Shown: piece by piece, positions 41,206 to 49,809 of the stretch
Layout: each line of letters begins with the position of its first letter
Position numbering within the stretch: the first letter of the stretch is position 1
From: GCA-001856825 sp049965815
Lineage (GTDB): Archaea; Thermoplasmatota; Thermoplasmata; Thermoplasmatales; GCA-001856825
NCBI GenBank assembly: GCA_049965815.1
Contig: JBMFVV010000003.1
Span: forward strand, 1-64,000
Reading direction: 5' to 3'
DNA length: 64,000 nucleotides
Notes under the pieces: model-generated
Database searches by the model: none
Told to the model about the DNA's origin: nothing
Seen by the model: only the letters and a program-made list of their open reading frames with translations
Translations under genes and position numbers: made by a program

Positions 41206-42430
41206 ACAGGTCTATCTGAAGGAGAATGAAACAGTCTCACGGATGTGCCATCTTTCCAAGAACCTGTTCAATCAAGTCAATTACACACTCAGGAACCAGT
41301 TCCTGAACCATGAGAAACTGACTGAGTACAAGGCGCTTGCAAAACAGCTTTCGAAACCTTCCGGCATAGAAGATCATGACAACTTTCAGAAGCTGCCGGC
41401 ACAGACAGCGCAATGGGCAATTAAAAAGGTGGTACAGTCATGGAACTCATTCTTCAAAGCCATGAGGGCATGGAAAAAGCATCCTGAAAAGTTCATGGGG
41501 ATGCCTAAACCGCCTAAATACAAGAATAATGATGGCGAGTTCATGCTGATATTTACGAACCAGCAGTGCCATATCGATGATGGAATTTTGATTTTTCCAA
41601 AGATTATGAATATGGAGGTGGAGACCAGACTGAAGGATGTGGAACTGAGAGAGGTTCGGATAATTCCACAGGGCGTGGGTTACACTGTGGAAATAGTATA
41701 TGTGAAAGAGGCAACGGAAACGGGCACAACGGAACCGCGGAGAGTTATGGGTATTGATATCGGTGTGAGAAATCTTGTAACCATTGGAAACAACATCTCT
41801 GAACAGGGGATTGTTGTTAGGGCAGGATTGCTGAAATCCGTAAATCAGTACTTCAACAAGGAATTTGCAAGACTGAGATCAATAAACGATCTGCAACACA
41901 ATGAAAGAAAGCGGACAAAGAAGATGCAGAAACCCTTCACTGAGAGAAACAGGAAAGTAAAGGACATTATGCACAGGGTCTCGAAAGCAATCGTAGCTTA
42001 CGCGAAGATCCGGGAGATAGATACGATCGTCATAGGCCACAACAACGAATGGAAACAGTCAGTTAGCATGGGAAAGAGGAATAACCAGAATTTCGTCCAG
42101 CTCCCCTTTAACACGTTGATTCAGCAGATCAGGTACAAAGCCGAAGAGAAAGGGATTAATGTCATGATACAGGAGGAGAGCCACACAAGCAAGTGCAGTT
42201 TCCTTGACAATGAAGTGGTAGAACATCACGACACGTACATGGGAAAGAGAATAAGCAGAGGCACATTTCTATCTGCAGATGGAACACCAATACACGCCGA
42301 TCTCAATGGATCGTACAACATAATAAGAAAAGCAATCCCTGAAGCTTTCGCCGACGGGATAGAGGGTATAGGGTTATACCCACGAAGTTTAAGCATCAGA
42401 CAGATGATAACTTCCAAAGGTGGATGTTAA
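41186..42430 (+). CDS. tnpB: TnpB, RuvC-like RNA-guided nuclease family
   Basis: A 414-residue TnpB of the type carried by IS605/IS607 elements; relatives are RNA-guided nucleases and the ancestors of Cas12. RuvC-I aspartate is in MGIDIGVRNLVT and RuvC-III aspartate in HADLNGSYNI. The RuvC-II strand reads TIVIGHNNEWKQ, without the usual catalytic Glu of the IEDL motif; a glutamate in MIQEESHTSKCSFLD may replace it, as reported for rearranged TnpB active sites. The zinc-ribbon cysteines are mostly absent. ATG 41186 has AGGTGGG just upstream; the frame extends to TTG 41174. The right end of the element, where the omega RNA would lie, begins inside the gene's 3' part. Confidence 0.9.
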   Translation: MKTTRTEQVYLKENETVSRMCHLSKNLFNQVNYTLRNQFLNHEKLTEYKALAKQLSKPSGIEDHDNFQKLPAQTAQWAIKKVVQSWNSFFKAMRAWKKHPEKFMGMPKPPKYKNNDGEFMLIFTNQQCHIDDGILIFPKIMNMEVETRLKDVELREVRIIPQGVGYTVEIVYVKEATETGTTEPRRVMGIDIGVRNLVTIGNNISEQGIVVRAGLLKSVNQYFNKEFARLRSINDLQHNERKRTKKMQKPFTERNRKVKDIMHRVSKAIVAYAKIREIDTIVIGHNNEWKQSVSMGKRNNQNFVQLPFNTLIQQIRYKAEEKGINVMIQEESHTSKCSFLDNEVVEHHDTYMGKRISRGTFLSADGTPIHADLNGSYNIIRKAIPEAFADGIEGIGLYPRSLSIRQMITSKGGC

Positions 42431-42441
42431 AATGGTTAACA

Positions 42442-42972
42442 GAAATCATAACCTAGACCATCAAATCCAATTATGACTGCCTCCACTGAATTTACGAAGG
42501 CATACGATGCGCTATCCGGTATCACGGTAACATTGCAGATTGCCCCATAATCTTTCTCCGCAACTTTATACTCATTACCTGGACTGGACTTTAGGAGCAG
42601 CAACTCTTCCAATCCAGTAGATTCAATAAATGTCTTTACAGCACTGCTATAACTTATTGCAACTGCACTCCTAATTCTAAGTTTCCTAACTTCGGATTTA
42701 AGATTGTCCACTGCCCTTTTCCTGTATTCGACCAATAACCTGCCAGTCTTCCTTAAATCTTCATCAGATTCAATCTTACTTGTCTTCAGAACCAGCCCAG
42801 TATTTGAAATGCTGGCCATACCTGGACGAATCTCATCCATGGACTTTACCAGCAATTTTAGGTCATTCAGATTAATGCCAGTTAAAAGTTCGGCTATCCT
42901 TTCGAAATACCAAGAAGAACCATGAATGTAATCACGCTTGAGTTCTGAAATTGTTCTCTGGAATTCTTCCAT
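42442..42972 (-). pseudogene. N-terminal part of IS-split eIF2B-family gene
   Basis: From ATG 42972 the minus strand encodes 178 residues ending at a stop inside the insertion sequence; the last genuine residues are IIGFDGLGYDF. Family features: SELKRDYIHGSSWYFERIAELL at the N-terminus, a long helical region, SYSSAVKTFIESTGL, and VIPDSASYAFVNSVEAVIIGFDG, matching the eIF2B alpha-like/ribose-1,5-bisphosphate isomerase superfamily. The missing second half lies at 40260-40556 beyond the IS607-type element. Which of the superfamily functions it had (translation factor-like, R15P isomerase or MTR1P isomerase) is not clear. Confidence 0.85.
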
Positions 42973-43113
42973 GTCAGGGTATTACTAGGACAGAATTAAT
43001 CTCTTTCAGGTACGAGTATTTGGGTATGACCACCCGCATTTAATTAAAACTTAAGTTGGCTTCTTAAATAGTTCAATACTAAAACTTTTATTTATGAAAT
43101 AACTATCGGGTAA

Positions 43114-44856
43114 ATGGAATACAAGTGGACAGTCCTGGTTAATACTACCCTCGGTGGGCTGATGGCTTCAATTAACATGACGATTGTTCTAATTTCACTT
43201 CCAACAATCTTCCGTGGATTGAATATTGACCCCACAGCATCAGGGGAATTTATCATGCTTCTCTGGGTAATGATGGGCTACAGCATTGTCTTGGCCACAC
43301 TTCTGGTAACTTTCGGTCGCCTCTCTGACATATATGGAAGAACCAGGCTATACACCCTCGGTTTTCTTATATTCACTGTTGGGTCTATCCTGCTTTCCAT
43401 AATCCCTGATAACTCGGGCAACCAAGGCGCAGTGATGCTTATTGGATTCAGGATGGTTCAGGCGGTGGGCGGAGGCCTGCTGATGGTCAACAGCACAGCA
43501 CTGATAACGGATTCCTTTGGCCCAAGTGAGCGTGGAAGAGCTCTTGGAATCAACCAGATTTCATTCATCACAGGATCACTGATTGGCCTCATTGCAGGTG
43601 GATTGCTTGCTTCTGCCAACTGGCACCTGATATTTATTGTAAACATTCCGTTTGCAGTAGCAGGGTCTTTATGGTCCATTTTCAGGCTGAAGCAAATAAA
43701 GAAGAGGGAAAAGGTTCCAATGGACATAGCAGGAAACATAGGTCTTGGAGGAGGTTTGGTGCTGGTGAGCCTGGGGTTCACTTATGCGCTCGTGCCATAT
43801 GGAACTTCTGCAATGGGTTGGTACAATCCATGGGTGATTGCTTCATTCATCGGTGGCTCAGTTCTTCTTGTTGCCTTTGTATTCATAGAGACAAGAGTCA
43901 AATATCCGCTCTTTGACCTAAGTCTGTTCAGAATTAGGGCGTTCAATTACGGCAACATGGCCAACTTCATGTCTTCCCTTGGCAGGGGGGCAATCATGTT
44001 CCTTGTAATTATCTGGTTACAGGGGATTTACCTTCCTCTGCACGGTATTTCGTATTCCTCTACTCCGTTCTGGGCTGGGATATACATGATCCCCATGATG
44101 GCTGGATTTATTGCACTCGGACCAATTGGTGGAATATTGACTGACAAATACGGTGCACGGATTTTCGCCACTGCAGGAATGATAATTGTTGCCATTTCTT
44201 TATATCTCCTGACTAGACTTCCTTATAATTTCAATGTTTGGCAGTTTGAAATAATACTGCTCCTGAATGGAATAGGAAGTGGCCTGTTTGCTGCCCCAAA
44301 CACAACTGCCGTAATGAACTCGCTACCTGAACAGAGCAGGGGGGCCGGTAGTGGAATGAGAACGACCTTCAACAACATAGGACAGACAATCAGCATGGCC
44401 GTTTTCTTCTCCATAGCCATAACCATATTCTCAGACAAGCTTCCAACCTCTCTCTATCAAACCTCTTTATCCATTGGGCTACCTCAAAAACTTGCGACTG
44501 CAATTTCCCAGATTCCACCGTCTGGCGCATTATTCGCTGCATTCTTGGGAATAAATCCAGCCGCTAGCTTCCCGTCATCAATGCTGAATTTGATACCTCC
44601 AGCTGCACTGAAATCGTTGATGTCCCTCACATTCTTCCCCAGTTCCATAGGTCCTTCTTTCATAATCGGTCTAAGGGATTCACTCTATGTGGCCATTGCC
44701 ATGTCTATTGCGGGAGCCATTCTTTCTGCCCTCAGTGGAGGCAGATATGTACATGGGGAGGGATATACCAGTGGGAAGGGTGCAATAAAGAATGAAACCA
44801 AGAAAACAGTTGAAACACCAAGCAACGACCCTTCACCCGGCCACGGGAGCAAGTGA
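43114..44856 (+). CDS. MFS multidrug exporter, DHA2 (EmrB/QacA) type
   Basis: A 580-residue transporter with 14 predicted helices. Motif A is visible as FGRLSDIYGRTRLYTLG between helices 2 and 3, motif C-like INQISFITGSLIGLIAGG in helix 5, and GGILTDKYGARI in the second half. A long insert between the last helices (PQKLATAISQIPPSG ...) and a C-terminal hydrophilic tail of about 35 residues are present. A TATA-like CTTTTATTTA lies 24 nt before the ATG. The MarR-type regulator gene overlaps its stop, a common exporter-regulator pair. Confidence 0.9.
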   Translation: MEYKWTVLVNTTLGGLMASINMTIVLISLPTIFRGLNIDPTASGEFIMLLWVMMGYSIVLATLLVTFGRLSDIYGRTRLYTLGFLIFTVGSILLSIIPDNSGNQGAVMLIGFRMVQAVGGGLLMVNSTALITDSFGPSERGRALGINQISFITGSLIGLIAGGLLASANWHLIFIVNIPFAVAGSLWSIFRLKQIKKREKVPMDIAGNIGLGGGLVLVSLGFTYALVPYGTSAMGWYNPWVIASFIGGSVLLVAFVFIETRVKYPLFDLSLFRIRAFNYGNMANFMSSLGRGAIMFLVIIWLQGIYLPLHGISYSSTPFWAGIYMIPMMAGFIALGPIGGILTDKYGARIFATAGMIIVAISLYLLTRLPYNFNVWQFEIILLLNGIGSGLFAAPNTTAVMNSLPEQSRGAGSGMRTTFNNIGQTISMAVFFSIAITIFSDKLPTSLYQTSLSIGLPQKLATAISQIPPSGALFAAFLGINPAASFPSSMLNLIPPAALKSLMSLTFFPSSIGPSFIIGLRDSLYVAIAMSIAGAILSALSGGRYVHGEGYTSGKGAIKNETKKTVETPSNDPSPGHGSK

Positions 44857-45290
44857 TGAAGAACGAATATGCTATGATATTGGACCAACTGACTGCGCTC
44901 AGAAAGCTCAGGAGAAAGATGCTGGACGAAATCAATGCCAACCTGAAGGATATGAACTCAAGTGAATTCTATGTACTGAACAAAATATGTGAGGGGTCCG
45001 GGGAACAAACGATGAGCGATTTATCTGCCTCCACGGGTCTGTCAAACGCACTGATAACCGCTACGGTAGATAGTCTCGAAGGTCTAAAATTTGTAAAGAG
45101 GAAAAGGGGACCAGACAGGAGAAGCTACATTGTTGAGCTCACTGCAAATGGAAAGGAAAAATGTCTGGAAATGGAAAAAATAAAGAACAGAAGTATTGAG
45201 ACGCTTTTCAAGAACATGACTAAAGAGGATCTTTCTGAACTGAAAGAAACATTGAAAAAACTTAATGAGCTCATGGACAAATATTCTTGA
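44856..45290 (+). CDS. MarR family transcriptional regulator
   Basis: A 144-residue winged-helix protein: LNKICEGSGEQTMSDLSAST, then GLSNALITATVDSLEGLKFVKR (recognition helix) and RKRGPDRRSYIVELTANGKE (wing with the D-x-R motif typical of MarR). The ATG at 44856 overlaps the exporter stop as TGATG; a GTG one codon upstream is the alternative. Overlap with the DHA2 exporter indicates that it controls that operon, probably as a ligand-released repressor. Confidence 0.9.
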   Translation: MKNEYAMILDQLTALRKLRRKMLDEINANLKDMNSSEFYVLNKICEGSGEQTMSDLSASTGLSNALITATVDSLEGLKFVKRKRGPDRRSYIVELTANGKEKCLEMEKIKNRSIETLFKNMTKEDLSELKETLKKLNELMDKYS

Positions 45291-45321
45291 AGACAGGACT
45301 AAATATTTTGTCCATACTTCC

Positions 45322-46305
45322 TCAGTCCTGCAGAGCATCTATCAGAGACGGAAGCGATTCTTCATACAAATATTCTATTCCAAAATGGCCTACATCATAC
45401 TCCTTGTATTCGTGTCTTATCTTGTTCCTGGCCAGAAGTTTGCTCATCCCCTTCATGCCTACGTTGATTGAAAATTCATCCTTCCTCCCAACCTGGAGTA
45501 TAATCTTTTGGTCCCTTATGTTTTCAAGCCTTTTCTCAACGTTCCTGAGCGGATCAAATTCCAACCATTTCTTCCAGATCTCTTCCCTAAATATGTGGTA
45601 CTTGGTGTCGAATGGAAGGTCAAAGCCTAACCCCGGATTACCGTTTGGGGAATAGAAGGCTGCCATTGCAATTGTATTCATCGTGTTGAGTTCAGAACCG
45701 TCTGGACGTGGCTTCTCGTTTAACTGTTTCATAAACTTCTGAACAGTTGTCCCTTCCAGCTTAGAAATTGCATCAGGGAAATCCTTGAGATAACAGTACT
45801 CGAAACCTGAATCTCCAGAAACGTCCACAAAACCACCAAATATTTCAGGATGCCTAGAAGCCAGATTGTATGAACCAAAACCGCCTGACGATTTACCAAA
45901 CAGACCTATTTTTCTCTTTCCGTATTTGTTATTTATGAAACTTACTATGTCCTTAACAATGAAATCCTCATAATTACCTACTGCAGTAGAATTTACATAC
46001 TGATTGCCATAGTAAGATGTCATAGAATCCGGAAGAAATATCAGAAATGAATTAGTTTTATTCTCCGAGATCCTTTCCAGTGCACGGAAGAAATCGTGGC
46101 TGCTATAAGATCTATTTAAAAAACTTATGGAACTCCCAAAGAATCCTGCCAATCCTATAAGTGCAGGGGTAGTTTCCTTGACGTTCCTTTCAAGCACAAT
46201 TACTTCTCTTTCAACTGGGTCACCAACACGATTCCCCCTGAGACTTCTACCATTTACCATGAATTTCTTTACTTCAAAAGGCATTTTTCGGTTCAATAGT
46301 GGCAT
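45322..46305 (-). CDS. alpha/beta hydrolase, esterase D-like
   Basis: A 327-residue serine hydrolase of the putative esterase (EstD/S-formylglutathione hydrolase-like) family. The nucleophile elbow is GLFGKSSGGFGSYNLASRHP near residue 148 (G-x-S-x-G with Ser), an acid is likely in ILQVGRKDEFS and the His in YDVGHFGIEYL. The preceding NSFLIFLPDSMTSYYGNQY is the oxyanion-side strand of the family. No signal peptide. Substrate unknown. The gene ends convergent to the MarR gene. Confidence 0.8.
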   Translation of the reverse strand: MPLLNRKMPFEVKKFMVNGRSLRGNRVGDPVEREVIVLERNVKETTPALIGLAGFFGSSISFLNRSYSSHDFFRALERISENKTNSFLIFLPDSMTSYYGNQYVNSTAVGNYEDFIVKDIVSFINNKYGKRKIGLFGKSSGGFGSYNLASRHPEIFGGFVDVSGDSGFEYCYLKDFPDAISKLEGTTVQKFMKQLNEKPRPDGSELNTMNTIAMAAFYSPNGNPGLGFDLPFDTKYHIFREEIWKKWLEFDPLRNVEKRLENIRDQKIILQVGRKDEFSINVGMKGMSKLLARNKIRHEYKEYDVGHFGIEYLYEESLPSLIDALQD

Positions 46306-46373
46306 AATGGAGGATAAAAGTATCGTGAATATCCTTTATGGTTTGCGACTCGAGGAAGATTGCAATTTCTATT

Positions 46374-47636
46374 TCAGATTATGAGCGTCTCCTGGTCAAC
46401 CCTTCTACTGGAAATACCCAGATCAGCCACTCTTATTTCAGCGTCTCCGTATAATTTGGCCTTTTCCTTTCCGGAGTAGAGCGAGGACGCGAGTCTACCA
46501 GCTGCATCTGCCTTCATGATACCGCTACCACTGCTTCCACTTATTATCGATAGATTCATATTCCTTTCAAGAACATAGGTACCATCCATGTTGTTCATCG
46601 AGTAATACCCGGCCCAGCTTGACATTATCCTTGAATCAGAAAAGGAAGGGACGTATTCCCTCAGCACCGGGTATAGATTGTTTGAATAATAGTCTGCTTC
46701 AGCGGTTGGATTCTCCTCAAGCGAGAACCCCCTTCCTATTCCCTCGCTGTATGACACCCAGAAAGTTTTCGACTTTGGATCAGGTCTGAGGTCGATCGAT
46801 GGGCTGGGAAGAATCGTGAAAGGGAATATGTCCTCTTCGCCAGTCACCCTTCTAGTTATCATTTTCAAAATGCCCTCCCCCTGTACCTGGAAGACCTGAA
46901 CCTTCTTTGGTCGGGTGAAGGAATCTATTCCAAGAGGACTGACAAGATCACTCGTCCATACGTCCGTTGCAAGAAGGAAATGATCAGCAAATATTTCACC
47001 TGATTTGGTTGTAACTGATTCAATGAATTTGTCCTGCCAGATAAATGGCTCACCAGGAAAATTCAGCTTTGAACGAGGAGAGAGATTTAATCTTGTAACC
47101 AGAGTGTTGTACCTGAATTCTACCCCCATCGTCTCAAGTTCCTTGACATAAAATGAGGCCAGCAGGTCTGGTTCCATTATGCCACAGTTCTCTCCAACGA
47201 AACCACCATCTATATTTTTTAAACCCATTATTTTAGCAGCCTCAGGATCAGGGTTTGTCCTTATGCCAAGATCAGAAATTTCTTCCCTGCTTATGACTTT
47301 TGATTTCACCCTCTTCAAAAGGCTCTTTACTGCTGAGGAGTTTAAATTTCTTTCATCCATAAGAAACAGGTAGCCGTTGAAATGCATCCCCAAGTTGAAT
47401 CCACCTTGCTGAATAGATTTATAAAATGAGATCGACGAAGATGCTAGTTTATAATTTGTGTCTGATGTAAAAACGTCTCTGAACGCCGCATCGCTCTTTG
47501 CGGTATTCCCCTGTGCATATGTGCCCCATTTATCCACAATGCAGATGCTCAAGTCAGGATTGTCTTTCTTTATGTGATAGGCTGAGGATAGACCAGTCAC
47601 ACCAGCTCCAACGATCAGCAGATCGTACTTTTGCAT
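46374..47636 (-). CDS. FAD-dependent amino acid oxidase/dehydrogenase-like
   Basis: A 420-residue DAO-family flavoprotein, related to sarcosine oxidase, glycine oxidase and D-amino acid dehydrogenase. The dinucleotide motif is YDLLIVGAGVTGLSSAYHIK at the very N-terminus, and the second FAD motif is SIISGSSGSGIMKADAAGRLASSL near the C-terminus. The substrate is unknown, probably an amine or amino acid. ATG 47636 is preferred to ATG 47654 because ATTATTTAAGG is a TATA box 27 nt upstream of it. The ornithine cyclodeaminase-like gene upstream on the same strand suggests an amino-acid degradation pair. Confidence 0.86.
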   Translation of the reverse strand: MQKYDLLIVGAGVTGLSSAYHIKKDNPDLSICIVDKWGTYAQGNTAKSDAAFRDVFTSDTNYKLASSSISFYKSIQQGGFNLGMHFNGYLFLMDERNLNSSAVKSLLKRVKSKVISREEISDLGIRTNPDPEAAKIMGLKNIDGGFVGENCGIMEPDLLASFYVKELETMGVEFRYNTLVTRLNLSPRSKLNFPGEPFIWQDKFIESVTTKSGEIFADHFLLATDVWTSDLVSPLGIDSFTRPKKVQVFQVQGEGILKMITRRVTGEEDIFPFTILPSPSIDLRPDPKSKTFWVSYSEGIGRGFSLEENPTAEADYYSNNLYPVLREYVPSFSDSRIMSSWAGYYSMNNMDGTYVLERNMNLSIISGSSGSGIMKADAAGRLASSLYSGKEKAKLYGDAEIRVADLGISSRRVDQETLII

Positions 47637-47657
47637 GTGCACCACGCATTGCATGCG

Positions 47658-47668
47658 ATTATTTAAGG
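47658..47668 (-). promoter_or_regulatory. TATA box of FAD oxidoreductase gene
   Basis: On the minus strand CCTTAAATAAT is centred 27 nt before ATG 47636 and overlaps the alternative start region, so it fixes the shorter protein. Confidence 0.5.
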
Positions 47669-47709
47669 AATCAAGAAGAGAACTGATCCAAAGAGCAACA
47701 GCGACTCAA

Positions 47710-48615
47710 TCAGATCAATTTCATTTCTTTCAGCAGGTATCTTGCACAGGCAATATCTTCCAGACCGATCCCCATAGTCTTGAAAATTGTCTTCCTTAAC
47801 CCTCTGAACTTTTGCCTTTCACCCACCACTTCCTTGAATTCAACTGGCTTACCGCCGTCGTTGACGAATTCAGAGATCTCTGAAGACTCCCTCATCGCCT
47901 GCTCAAGGTGCTCAACAATTACAAGATTTGCATCTTTTATCACATCCTCGGAGACCTCCCTTCTTGACATGATGTTAGAACCCGCTATGTTAAGGTGATA
48001 CCTGTCCAGAAATGAAAGATCCTCTATTACAGGCTCATAGGATGATGTTATGCAAGTAATCACGTCTGCACCATTTAGGGCCTGCCTCAAGTCGCCATAG
48101 TCTTTGATATCTCTATCAAATTTGTGGGACATTCTATCTGCGAAACCTTTACTGTGAGATGCTGTCCTGGAATACACCCTGATTTCATTTGGGTCAGAAA
48201 TGCTCAGAATCCCCTCAAGCTGGGTTTCTGCCTGAAAACCAGACCCTATCAATGTGAATATGGAACAATCATCGTGGAGTAGGGAGGTTGCGAGAGCAGT
48301 TACGGCACCCGTTCTAATTTGCCCGAGTTTTTCCGCCTCAACGATTGCCAGGAGTTCCGTTGAATCAGTATCAAACAGCAGAACAACAAATTTTGCACCG
48401 TTCTTTGTCCCAATGTATGATTTGAGGCCACTTATGTGATACTTGTTCATGAACGCAGGCATGGTGCTTAAAACAGACGAACTTGAATAAGTTCTTTGAC
48501 GTGGGTCCGATCCTGCATTCCCCTTGAAATATTCCTCAAATGCTTCTTTCATCAATTCAACTGCGGTTTGCATATCTAAATATTCTGAAACTTCCTTGTC
48601 CGTAATGTAGTACAT
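47710..48615 (-). CDS. ornithine cyclodeaminase/mu-crystallin family enzyme
   Basis: A 301-residue NAD(P)-dependent enzyme of the OCD/mu-crystallin/archaeal alanine dehydrogenase family. Visible: an N-terminal DMQTAVELMKEAFEEY, LAIVEAEKLGQIRTGAVTALAT (substrate-binding Lys/Arg region), the Rossmann motif LIGSGFQAETQLEGI, then VYSRT, and ADVITCITSS. Members deaminate ornithine to proline, reduce pyrroline-2-carboxylate, or reduce pyruvate to alanine; the motif does not choose. Start ATG 48615 has a TATA-like GTTTATACAT about 22 nt upstream. It lies upstream of the FAD oxidoreductase with a 74-nt gap holding that gene's own promoter. Confidence 0.86.
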   Translation of the reverse strand: MYYITDKEVSEYLDMQTAVELMKEAFEEYFKGNAGSDPRQRTYSSSSVLSTMPAFMNKYHISGLKSYIGTKNGAKFVVLLFDTDSTELLAIVEAEKLGQIRTGAVTALATSLLHDDCSIFTLIGSGFQAETQLEGILSISDPNEIRVYSRTASHSKGFADRMSHKFDRDIKDYGDLRQALNGADVITCITSSYEPVIEDLSFLDRYHLNIAGSNIMSRREVSEDVIKDANLVIVEHLEQAMRESSEISEFVNDGGKPVEFKEVVGERQKFRGLRKTIFKTMGIGLEDIACARYLLKEMKLI

Positions 48616-48684
48616 CTATTTTCTGAGATGTATAAACCTAAAAAACTTTCTCAATGTTTTCCCGGATGAAACGTACCGCCGTAT

Positions 48685-49239
48685 CTAACTGAGTGCCGCA
48701 GTGATTGACCCTGTCGTGCCACTATAGTTTATGACTACCTTGAAATCAGACAGATTTACAGGGCTGCCTTCCGTGTGGAACTGTATATATATGAATGCCC
48801 CCGATTCAATAGATGTTGCTCCATTGACGGGGCTAGCTCCATTAGAAGTCCATGTACTTCCACTGCTTGTAAAAGTGTTCATATAGAGAACCGAACCATC
48901 TGGATTGGTTATGGTGGCATTCACTACTGTCCAGCCGACACCTGTGGAACTGTCATTTAGTATTTGAAGGTGGAAATCAGACGGGTTCTTTAGAACGGTC
49001 GGAGTAGCTAATGTTAAAATCAAAGTGACAGAGTTTGAAGAGGATGATTCTTCGGATAAACCTCCTACTAGTGGTCCCGGTCCGGGACTATAGTAAGAGA
49101 CCAGTAGATATACAGCTGCTGCTAGTACAACAGTTACGGCAACCATTAGAATCGTAGCGATAACAGGAGATACTGCCTCGTCCTTTTCAATATGAAGCGT
49201 CCAAATCTTCCTTCGAGTTCTCCTTACGACTTCTTTCAT
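48685..49239 (-). CDS. archaeal type IV pilin-like protein
   Basis: A 184-residue secreted protein with a class III signal: a basic N-terminus (MKEVVRRTRRK), then DEAVSPVIATILMVAVTVVLAA, the DxxSPV-type archaeal pilin motif (Pfam archaeal pilin N family) processed by PibD/FlaK-like peptidase. A Ser/Thr/Asn-rich beta-type domain follows, with no cysteines. It would assemble into a surface pilus or related filament. GAGGAGAAG precedes the ATG and a TATA-like AAATATATATC is further upstream, so this mRNA has a leader. Confidence 0.88.
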   Translation of the reverse strand: MKEVVRRTRRKIWTLHIEKDEAVSPVIATILMVAVTVVLAAAVYLLVSYYSPGPGPLVGGLSEESSSSNSVTLILTLATPTVLKNPSDFHLQILNDSSTGVGWTVVNATITNPDGSVLYMNTFTSSGSTWTSNGASPVNGATSIESGAFIYIQFHTEGSPVNLSDFKVVINYSGTTGSITAALS

Positions 49240-49356
49240 CTCTTCTCCTCTGGATATCCAAGAGTAAGAAGAAATGCTTAAAACAGATATATATTTTGAG
49301 GTTTATTAACTCACTGACGTGGGTGGATTTTGCGCCCAAAGTTAAATGTGACGTAA

Positions 49357-49752
49357 TCACAATTCCTCAAGAATTGATATCGCTTGATCAAGCAACTTAA
49401 TCTTAACACTAAACCGGTCATTCTTGTCAGCTGGGTCGAATTCTGATAGGTTACTAAGAAGCGTTAGACTTCTCTTCCTGTGTTTCATTTCATCCAGCAA
49501 GACCAACTTTGCCCTTCCCTTTACTGTTTCGAAGTCGCAATTAGGAGGATTGGTGGTGACCTTCTTTACGTAGAGCAGAAATGGCAGTGCAGACATGAAA
49601 ATGTTCTTTGCTATCCTGTAATAGCCCTTGGTTATGTTTGAAAATTCTATATTATGGAATGAAATCAAAAGTTTAAGTTCCCCGTTAACTACCCGGTATT
49701 TCTTGTTCACACAGATGACTTCGTAATGTCTTGATTCACTATCCGAAACCAT
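49357..49752 (-). CDS. module helical protein (short form)
   Basis: A 131-residue helical protein homologous to the 143-residue protein at 38907-39338. Shared blocks: LLISFHNIEFS, TKGYYRIAKNIF, FLLYVKKVT, DFETVKGRAKLVLLDEM and the final LLDQAISILEEL. It is divergent from the decayed zinc-finger/winged-helix/beta gene at 49810, the same pairing and orientation as at the 36-39 kb locus. Similar AAAGTTAAAT strings at 49340-49349 and 49787-49796 flank it and faintly resemble the palindrome arm of the first locus. The reading frame is intact, so it may still be made. Function unknown. Confidence 0.7.
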   Translation of the reverse strand: MVSDSESRHYEVICVNKKYRVVNGELKLLISFHNIEFSNITKGYYRIAKNIFMSALPFLLYVKKVTTNPPNCDFETVKGRAKLVLLDEMKHRKRSLTLLSNLSEFDPADKNDRFSVKIKLLDQAISILEEL

Positions 49753-49809
49753 TTCATATTCCCCTCCGAAGGTAATTTCTCTGGAAAAGTTAAATACACA
49801 TCGAATTTC

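Larger units (their letters stand above)
40557..42441 (+). mobile_element. IS607-type insertion sequence, about 1885 bp
   Basis: The element carries a serine recombinase (tnpA) and tnpB. Its ends are set by the interrupted gene: joining minus-strand ...GGTTATGATTTC to TATTCAAATGGG... restores a continuous eIF2B-family frame (GYDF then YSNG), which places the ends at 40557 and 42441 within a base or two. No target duplication is seen, as expected for IS607 elements, which use serine recombination. The first 50 bases after 40557 are very AT-rich and hold the tnpA promoter. Confidence 0.82.
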
